The notes under the pieces are model-generated. The model was not told where the DNA came from, ran no database searches, and saw nothing but the letters and a program-made list of their open reading frames with translations. A program made the translations under genes and the position numbers. Positions 5,501-14,500 of a stretch of DNA of 19,616 bases are shown piece by piece. Each line of letters starts with the position of its first letter. Position 1 is the first letter of the stretch. Source of the DNA: DATEUP01 sp035283065 (GTDB taxonomy: Archaea; Thermoplasmatota; DTKX01; DATEUP01); assembly GCA_035283065.1 (NCBI GenBank), contig DATEUP010000099.1, positions 1 through 19,616 on the forward strand. The letters run 5' to 3'.

Positions 5501-8500
5501 CATTCGCGAGTAGCCGGTTAACGTCATCGACGGGTAACTTGCCGCTGCCCGAAAGGAAGTAAGCACGCTGGGCTAGCTCCGCTCCGTCGACCTTGGAGGC
5601 AAAGGCCTCAAGATCCGCTTTTCTGAGCCCGCCTTTCACGGATCTCGCTGCGTCCCTTGTAATTTTCGCCGCATCCTCCGTGAACAAGTGCGCTTTGGCT
5701 ATCGTTTTGGATTCGGCAAGGGCCCCCCCCGTGGCCTTGCCACCTTTTGATGCAACCGTCGCGGTAAGCGTCACCTCTTCGGAGGCCTTCGCTGCCTTTT
5801 GACCGGCCGCCGCTGCCTTTGTGACACCGTTCAGTTCGTCCGTGGTCTTCGCCAACCCCGCGAATGACTTGATCTTCCCCATCACGGCGCCCCCGCCGCC
5901 GAGGAAGTTCATCACCACGAACCCGACGATCGTCCCCGCAACCGCCGAGATCGCGAACATCGTGCGCTTCGTCGCCGTAAAGTGGAACGGATCCGCGAAG
6001 AACGCCCCCAGCGCCTGCGCCACTGTGTCGAACGACGGTTTAGGATCCGTTTTCCATGAGCCCGGCAGAATCGTTTCAGCAATATCGATCGTCTGGTTGA
6101 TCATCGCCTTGAAGACCTCGCCCATGTGCGTGAACATCATGCCGAACGAGGCGATGAGCTCGTTGAAGTGGAGCACGAGCATCTCGATGAGCTGGAAGAT
6201 CCCGAAGATCATGTCCACGATGTTCTTTGCGATCGAGTAGAGCAGCATCAGCAGGAACCCCATGATCGGCCCGACCGCCTCCACGAGCCACGCCAGGAAC
6301 GCCTTCGCGATCGCGCCGGCGATGTCCAGGAACTCCTTCAGCTTGTCCGCGACCTTCTCCCACCAATTCTTCTCGATCGCGCCCCCCTTCTCCACCGAGT
6401 TGATGTTCCCCTGCCAGTCCATCGCCTCCACGAGGATGTGGTACCCTTCGGTGAGGATCCCGCGGTCCGTCAGCGTAAACACGGCCGTGTAGTTCTTGAA
6501 GCGCGTTGCGCTCCCTTCCGTCTCGAAGAACTGGATGTTCCACGTGTGGTTGTACCCGTACCGGAACTTCTCGTCGTCGATGCTCGGACCCTCCGGCAGG
6601 ACATCCACGAGCACCGACTCGTTCTCGACGACCGCCGGCGCCGACTCCTGCACCGGCGCGTACATCGATTTCTTCGCATACTGGCTCGAATCGTCCTCTT
6701 CCTCCGCCCAATCGTCCGTCGGCTCGGGCTCCCTCGTGGGGGCGAGCTCCTCGAAGGAGATCACGACCCGGTAGATCTTCGAGGGGTCGGTGATCGAGAC
6801 CTGGACGCGCACGTAGTAGAAGCCCCAGGACGAGTTCACCGAGAGCGATACGTTTTCGATCTTAGGCGCCGAGCGGTCGAAGGTCGAGTTGTCGTTGTCC
6901 GCCGTGCAGGAGCTGTTTCCCTTGTCGCACAGGCCGTCGTGATCCGTGTCCGGGTCGCGGGGGTCGCTGCCGAGGTACGTGGCGCCGTCGCCGTACTCCT
7001 GCGTGTCGTTGAGCCCATCGCCGTCCGTGTCCGTCAAGGTCACGTTCGAGGTGAAAAGCTTCGAAGCGCCATTCGAAAAGTAGAATGTCCACCCCAGAAC
7101 CTCGGTCCCGTCCGTGAGCCCGTCGTTGTCCGTGTCCGCATCGAGCGGGTCGGGGTCGGCTCCGAGTCCCGCGTAGGTTACGACCTCGTCGTAGTCGGTG
7201 AGTTCGTCGCCGTCCGTGTCCGACAGGTTGAAGTCGGTGCCCGCCGTGGCTTCCTCGCCTCCGTACCAGTACCCGAGGTGGCTGAAGCCCGTGAGACAGT
7301 CGTTGTCCGCATCCTTCACGAAAGAGCAATCTAGGCCTCCCTCGTCCTCCCACCAATCCTCGTAGTCTGTGAGCCCGTCACCGTCCGTGTCCGGGTTCGT
7401 CATGTTCCCAAGGTCGCTGCTGCCGGCGTCGTAGATTGCGTCGTCCCCGTTTTCCTCGAAGCCGTCGCTGAGCCCGTCGTTGTCGCTGTCTCCGTCTCGA
7501 GCGTTGATCGCGCCGTCACCGTCGGAGTCCAGGTTCCAATCGATTTCCTTGTCGTCGTTGACCCCGTCGGAGTCCGTGTCTGCCTTCAGGGGGTTCGTGC
7601 CCGCTACCACTTCGACGGAGTCGTTCCAGCCGTCCGTGTCGGTGGTTGCGTCGTTCGGATTCGTTCCGATTGCGACCTCCACCCCGTCGAGGAGTCCGTC
7701 ATTATCCGAGTCCGAGTCCGTCTCGTCTGTCCCATGCGTGGTTTCATAGCCGTCCGTGAGCCCGTCAGAATCGGTGTCGCATGCGTTGGCCGAGTACGGG
7801 TTGAGGTCGTCACAGTTTGGGTTGCCGAAGTCGCCCGGCGAATCGAACCTGCCGTTCCTCGTGTTGTTGTCCTCGGCGCCGTCCGAGCGATTGTCGTTGT
7901 CTGTGTCAGAATCGTTCGGGTCGGTTACGCTGGATGTGTTTTGATCGGCTATGCATTGGCCGACGATGGTCCAGAAGCCACATACGGCGACCCCCACCTC
8001 GAGGCCGTCCGGCAGGAGATCCCCGTCCGTGTCCCAGTTTGAGGCGTTCGTGAACCCAGAGAACTCGTACTCCTGGGCGTCGAACAGCCCATCGCCGTCC
8101 GTGTCGTTGACCATCGGGTCCGAGTCGTAATAGTAAGCCGTGGCCGCTTGGTTGGTGCGCCCGTCGCCGTCATAATCTTCCCCCCGGTAGTCGGTCGCAT
8201 CGCCCTGCCCGCCCGTGTCGTTCCACCCGTCCCAGAGGCCGTCATTGTCCGTGTCCTGCCGCAACGGGTCGGTCACCGTCGTGTTGTTGAGGTCAGGCAT
8301 GAACCAGCTGCCCGTCCCACCTTCGTACCCAGCGGCCTGCGCCTGCGACGTATTCAGGGTGTCCTCCCAGCCTACTCCCCACTCCGTCCCGTCCTGGACA
8401 TGGTCCCCGTCGGTGTCCTCGCTCGACGCGTTCGTCCCAAGCGGGATCTCCCCCGCGAAGCGAACCTTCGAAAGGTTTACGACGTCCAAGAAGAACGGCT

Positions 8501-11500
8501 GGTAGCACCCGGCCGATGCCTGGCAGTCGACCAGCAGCGAATAACTCGCGGCCGTTGTGCCAGGCAGCCTCACGAACCACCCGAGCGACAGGTTCGTCCA
8601 GTTCGCCCCCGAGAGAGACGTGAAGTTGTAGCTCACGTTCCAGCTTGCGCCGCGGAACCCCGTCGCCGCGTTGGGCAACATCGAGACCGTGAAGTCGTTG
8701 AGCGTGAAGATGCGGATGTCCTCAAAGTACGCGGTAAACGCGCCCGTGGCCGTCCCGGATTCCCCGTAGTCGTCGTAGGCGACCGCGATGTAGTCGACCG
8801 TCTTGCCCGCAACCGCCGCGAGGCTGTAATTGAATGTCTCCCACACACCAATCGTGTTCACGTGCTGAGCGGGATGCAGGTAATTGCCCCCCGCGTCTTG
8901 CAGCCCCAGGTCCCGAGCGTAGGACTGGTCCGTGAACCACAACTCGATGCTGATTCGGCCGGCAGAGGTCGGCGCCTGCTTCACATAGGACCGCCAAAAC
9001 AGCATCGTATTGGCGCCCACGTACTCGTTGACGTCGAACACCTCGTAGTACACGTACGAGTTCCCGCTCGCATTGTCCGAGCCATTCAGCTTGAAGTAAT
9101 ACGATCCGCCCGGTGTTACTCCGTTCTCCGCTTGAACGCGGGTGGCTGTGTCACCCGAGACTTGATTCCTCAACACCATCTGGTTGTCGATCGCCGTCGG
9201 CGTCGACGCGTTCTCGAACGTTCCGTTGTCCGCATCGGCCACCGTGAGGTTAAGCTGGTACAGCCCTGGGCTTGTTACGTTCACCGTCAGGTTCATCGTT
9301 CCGTTCGGCTCCAGTCGCCCCTTCTGGCCGCCACTCGCCCCCGAGTCGGAAACGAGCGTCGCGCCCGTCCCCGTACGCGCCGCCGATTCGGCTTCCACGC
9401 GCACCGTGCCGTTTCCGCCCGTGAAGGTGCTGTACCCATCCCATAGCCCATCACCGTCCGTATCGATGTCAAGGGCGTCCGTCTCGTCGATCGCGTCCCA
9501 CTGCCCGTTGCGGTTCTTGTCCTCGGTCCCGTCGAGCAGGCCGTCGTTGTCGGAGTCCGCGTCCGACGGGTCCGTGCCGTAGGTGTCTTCGAGCCCCCCG
9601 AACCCGCTGAAGCCCGTGAGACCGTCGTTGTCAAAGTCCGCCGGTAAGGAGTCGTTGCCGTCCAGGATCCCGTCGGCATCCGTGTCGTTGAGGTAGGGGT
9701 TCGTCTCGCCGGAGGCAGGCTCGACCGCCGAATCCCAGTTCGCGTTTTCGACCCCATCGGGCAGGCCATCGCCATCCGAGTCGGTGTCGCCGGCATTTAC
9801 GATGGAGTCAGCGTCCGCGTCGGCCTTCCAGTCATGCACGCTGCCGCTCACCGGCCCGTCCCACCCGTCCAGGATGCCGTCGGCGTCGGAGTCGTTCACA
9901 AGGGGGTCGACGGAACCGCGGAGCTCCCGCAGGCGGAACCCCTGGAGCGACAGCGTCGAGGTGCTCACATTCCCCGGGCTGCCCCACGCGAACACCCAGC
10001 CGGTCCCGTTCAGGACCCCATCGTCGTTGCCGTCCGCAAGGTCAGCGTTGCCCGACCACACGTACACGAGGGGCGTCATGATGTTCGTCGGGCCGAGGAC
10101 GAAAATCGAGCCGTCAGCGAGGATGCCGAGGACCCGGTTTCCGGGGGCCCCGGGAAGCGCCGCGGCCACTGTCCCATTCACGGCGACCACGCGGATGTCG
10201 TCGATGTAGGCCGTAAACCAGCCCTTCGCTGTGGCCGGCGATGCGACCTCGTCGTCGTAGGCGACCGCGATCTTGTCGATCGTCTTGCCCGCCGTCGCCC
10301 CAATGGGGTAATCGTTCCGCTCCCAGAGGCCGACCCGGTTCACGTGGATGTTCGGGTGCAGGGCGTTGCCCGCCGCATCGGTGATTCCCAGATCCCGCGC
10401 GTAGGACCCATCCGTGAATTTCAGCTCCAAGCTGATCCGACCATTGTCCGTCGGTGCTTGCAGGACGAAAGACTTCCATTGGAGGTGGGTGTTCGACTCG
10501 ACGGGGATGTTCACATCGTAGACCGTGTAGTAGGCGTGCGAGTTGCCCGTCCCCGTGTCATTGCCCTCGAACTTGTAGAACCACGAGCCGTATGGGTAGA
10601 CGCCGTTCTGGGCTTGGGCCCGGTCGGCGACCACGGAGTCGACCTCGGAGGCCGTGAAAAGGGGCTCGGTTTCATTCGCGGCCGGGCTCTCTCCCGCTTC
10701 GAACGTCCCGTTGAATTGCCGCGTCTCGAGCGTCGCGTTGTCCACCTTTTGGTCGTACCAATACACACCCCCCGTGCTCGCATCGTATGGGTTGCCGTCC
10801 GCGAAGATGTAAGGGGATTGCCCCAGCGATTCGTTGTAATGGGCGGTCGTGAAAGCCCCCGCGTCGATCGAAGTGCGCGCCGCGATGCGCAGTTCGTCGC
10901 CGTCTTTGATGGAGTCGTTGTCGGTGTCCGCGACGTACGGGTCCGTCTCGAAGTTGTATTCCTGAAAGTTCGTCAGCCCGTCCGAGTCGATGTCCACGCT
11001 TGCGTTGTCCGCGTTGAGCGGGTTGAGCATGGCCGGCACACCCGACGCCAGGCGGTGCACCTTGTACCGCAGCTCCCACCCGTCGTCGATCGAGTCGTTG
11101 TCCGTGTCGGCGACCAGCGGGTCGGTCTCCCCGCCGGTGCTCTGGCCCGTCCCCGAGTCGTACGAGAACGTGCCCCCGTCCGTCGACCCATCCCGGTCGA
11201 GGTCCTCGCCCTCCCAGGGCTGCGCCAGACCGTCCTTGTACCAACCGTCCGTGATGTACGTGCGGCTGAACGGCTCGAACCGGAACCCATCGACCCACCC
11301 GTCCGGCAGCTTGTCGCCGTCCGTGTCCGCGTCCGCCGCGTTTGTCAGCCGGCTTCCGAAGATCTCCTGCCAGTCCGTAAGGAGGTCCGCGTCCGTGTCT
11401 TCCGAAAGCGGGTTCGTCTCCCGCCCGTCGACGCCTCCATAGATCTCCTCCCAATCGCTCACATTGTCGTGCTCGCTGTCGTTGTTGAGTGAGTAGGAGC

Positions 11501-14500
11501 CGTGCCGCGTCTCCACCCCGTCCGTCACGTTGTCGTCGTCGCTGTCGGGGTCCAACGGGTCGAGCACTTTGCGCTGCAGCAGCACAAAATCCGGCGTCGC
11601 GTACCAACCGCCCGTGGAGTAGCCCTGGGTGTTTTCCAGGAAGTTGATCAAGGTCATGTTAAGGCTGATGTTGACCCGGTAGGTTCCGGGCTCCAGGAGG
11701 TACGACCGTTGGGCAACGGTCGAAGCGTTTTCTGCGACCGTGTTACCAGGATCCGTGATGAGATCGCCGCGCGCCTGTCGCGCGTCGTTTGCGGTCGATT
11801 CGCCGATCAGGTTCTCCGGGCTCGAGGCCTCCGCCATCGTGAGGTTGTACGCGTGCGGCAGGTAGGGCTGCACGCCGCTGCCTTGCGAGTTGTAGACTGC
11901 AAACCCGCCAACGGCCGCCACCTGCCAGATCGCCGTCCGGTCCGTCGTGAAGTTGATTGAGAAGTAGCGATCCGCAAATTCAATTTCACCGTGCGTGTAC
12001 TTGCTTGTGCCGAGACCCCATGTGCCCACGTCGAAGCCGAGGTAGTCTTCCGTCCACTCCGCCTGCGCCTTATCCTGGATGAAGAAGTCCTTCACCTCGT
12101 GGCCGTCGTACAGGTCGTCCCTGTCGAGGTCCGAGTCCAGCGGGTCGGTGAGGAAGAACGCGGGCGAGGGGTAGCCAGCGACGTCCGCGAGCGCGAAGCG
12201 GTCGAGCAACAGGTAGTTCTCGGAGTCGTTGAGGTCCGGGTCGCTCACGTCCTCCACCGTGATGTTCACAGGGAGCGCGCCGTCCCCAACCGTGAGACGC
12301 GACGTGTTCACCCAGGTCCAATTCTGGCCCACTGTCACGTTTTCCGACGCCGAGTCTCCGCCGCTTTCGAGGGTCAGGGTGGCGTTGCACGAATCGCCCT
12401 GCAGGCACCGCGCCCGGATCCATGCGTCCACGTCCGCCCCGTCGTCGAAGTAGAGGGGCTCGATCGTCGCGTTGAGGACGAGGTTTGTCCCGCTGGCATG
12501 GCCGACCGCCCAGGAATTGCTTTCGGCCGTCGACTGGACCCACTCGCCCGACCCGTTTGCAAGTTCGGCCTCGAACCAGTGGACGCCGGGGAACACCTCG
12601 AGGCCGTCGTCGGCGACGTCGTAATCGGTGTCTGCGAGCAAGGGGTCGCTAACGAGGCCCGGCAATGCTGCCGTCCTGTTTCCCTGCGCGTCGAGCTCGC
12701 GCACGAGGGCGAACCGGTCCACCAGGACGATTCCGGGCGCCGCCTGGGATGCGTCCGTGAACTGGGGCAAAGCCTTCTGGTATCCATCGACCGTAAAGGA
12801 AGGCGTGGTGTAGTAGCGATACTCGGTGTCCAGCTTGAACAGCTTGCTGACGAGTGTGTTGCCACCACCGTCGCCGACCGTGACGTTAAGGATCTGGTCG
12901 GGCGCGAGTGCTCGCGCACGAACCAACAGCTTGTAGGTGCCCGGGCGCGACGGCGGCGTGTGTGTCGGAAGGATGAAACCATAGTTGTCGACGGGGCGCT
13001 TCAGCGCGAAGCCGTCGGAAGCGTTGAAATCCTCGACGTGCTGCATCGAGTAGTTCAGCGCACGGCCATCCAGCTCGAACCAGGTCACGTCCCGATCCAT
13101 GTCCTCCGCGCTGTCCGCCCGAGAGTCATTGTCCGCGTCGCCTTCCCGGTAGATCGTGAAAGTCTTGTCCTGGTCCATCACCGCGTGGACGCTTGTAGAT
13201 CCGACGCTGATCAGGTGCGGAGTGAAGAACCCGAAGAACGTCCCATTTGTCGTGTACTCCGTCGCGTTAAGCCCCGTGACGATGCCTTGGCTGTTCGTGC
13301 TTCCGGACGACTCGACATGCCCCCCGGCGTCCGTGAGCGTCACCGTAATCCCGGAGGCGGCCGTCCCGTCGTTGTTCTTCACGACGAACCCCGTCTGGTG
13401 CGCCAGTGTGAGCCATCCGTTTTGATGGTCGATGACCCAATACTGGGAATTACCTCCAACTATCGTCACGGTCGAGGACACATCGTAGAGGTCGATGTTC
13501 ACGCTCTCCATCTCGAACTGCCCGAGCGTCGCCGTCGACTCGAAGACGGTCACCCCGAAGTTGTTCCCGCTCAGGGTTTCTTGGCTCGCGGAGAGCGTCG
13601 CGCCCCCGGACACAGCGATTCCCTTGTAACTGTCCGTGTACCCGTTCGAGATCGGGTCTACCTTCCCAGTCGAACCGTCGAGGACGAGCCCCGCGGTCCC
13701 AAGGGAGTCGAACGTGTTCTCCGTAACAGACGAGAATCGGACATCGGAGTCCTTGATCGAGAGGCCCACCTCCCCGTATTGGAAGGTATTCCCCTGTATC
13801 GTGAAGCCGCTGAGCTGGAAGTTGCCGTCAATCTTGATGCCCGTATGCCCGTGGTCAAAGAGCGTGTCCTGGATGTGCCCGAAGTTCGGGGCGCCGGTGA
13901 CTTTGACGCCCGTGAAGGCCCCGATGAAGACGCTCTGGTCAAAGGTGGCGATCGACGACCCCTTGACCTCGATGCCCTCCGCGCCCACGCTTTCAAAGGT
14001 ACTCTCGGTCGCGGAGAGCGTCCCCGACACGGTCCCGTTGAATGAGTAGGATCCGTTGGTGCTGAACCGTGTGTTGGAAAGGACGAGCGATCCGCCCGAC
14101 GCAACGTCGAAGTAAAGCCCCGACTCGTTGAAGATTAGGTCAACATTGGTGAGCGTGAGTTGGCCGCCCTGCAGGATTTCGAGGGGGGCCTCCTGTATCA
14201 CCGTCTCGTCGGCGATGTTGAGGGGCCCGCTGACGGGGTCGATCGAAGGGTCAAGGACGAGCGGGTAGGCCTCGTCCGGAAGCGCGAGGATCTCGGGCGT
14301 TACCCAGAGCGTGAACTGGAGCCGGTCCCCATAGGGTCGAAGGAGGTAGGGCAGCGACAATATGTCACGGGATCCAGCGTCCGCGGGAATGGCCTGCCCG
14401 GCTGGGATGTCGAAGGCCGGCGAGCCCCCAGGTACCGAAAGGCGAATCGGTCCGTCGACCACGCGTTCCCACTCGGGCCCCTCGGGGTCCTCGATCGTTT

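Larger units (their letters stand above)
6886..11570 (-). repeat. Array of thrombospondin type 3-like calcium-binding repeats (coding)
   Basis: The region encodes dozens of Asp-rich units such as DTDGDGLTDYEDW, DTDNDSIDDGWE and DSDNDGLLDGTE. The Asp side chains at alternate positions are those that bind Ca2+ in TSP3 and related repeats. Many units are followed by a short E-x-x-x-G-T-(N/D)-P linker. On the plus strand this gives recurring GTCGTTGTCCGTGTC-type words. The units are interrupted by two jelly-roll-like domains at about 10190-10640 and 8695-9140. An isolated unit also lies near 13100, and others near 12620 and 12120. The array probably forms a rigid, calcium-stiffened stalk. Confidence 0.9.

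Noticed and set aside
6126..9446. Plus-strand frames of about 400 codons opposite the acidic repeats
   Set aside because: Same reason: low-complexity R-V-R-V products caused by the antisense of DTDGDG-type codons.
6886..11570. Recurrent GTCCGTGTC-type words on the plus strand, considered as a CRISPR-like or tandem DNA repeat
   Set aside because: The spacing is irregular and the words follow codon positions of Asp-rich units in a single frame. It is a protein repeat.
9834..14045. Very long plus-strand open frames (552 and 684 codons) opposite the giant gene
   Set aside because: They encode Val/Arg-rich strings mirroring the Asp-rich repeats (GTC and GAC are complements). The minus strand gives coherent domains, so these are shadows.
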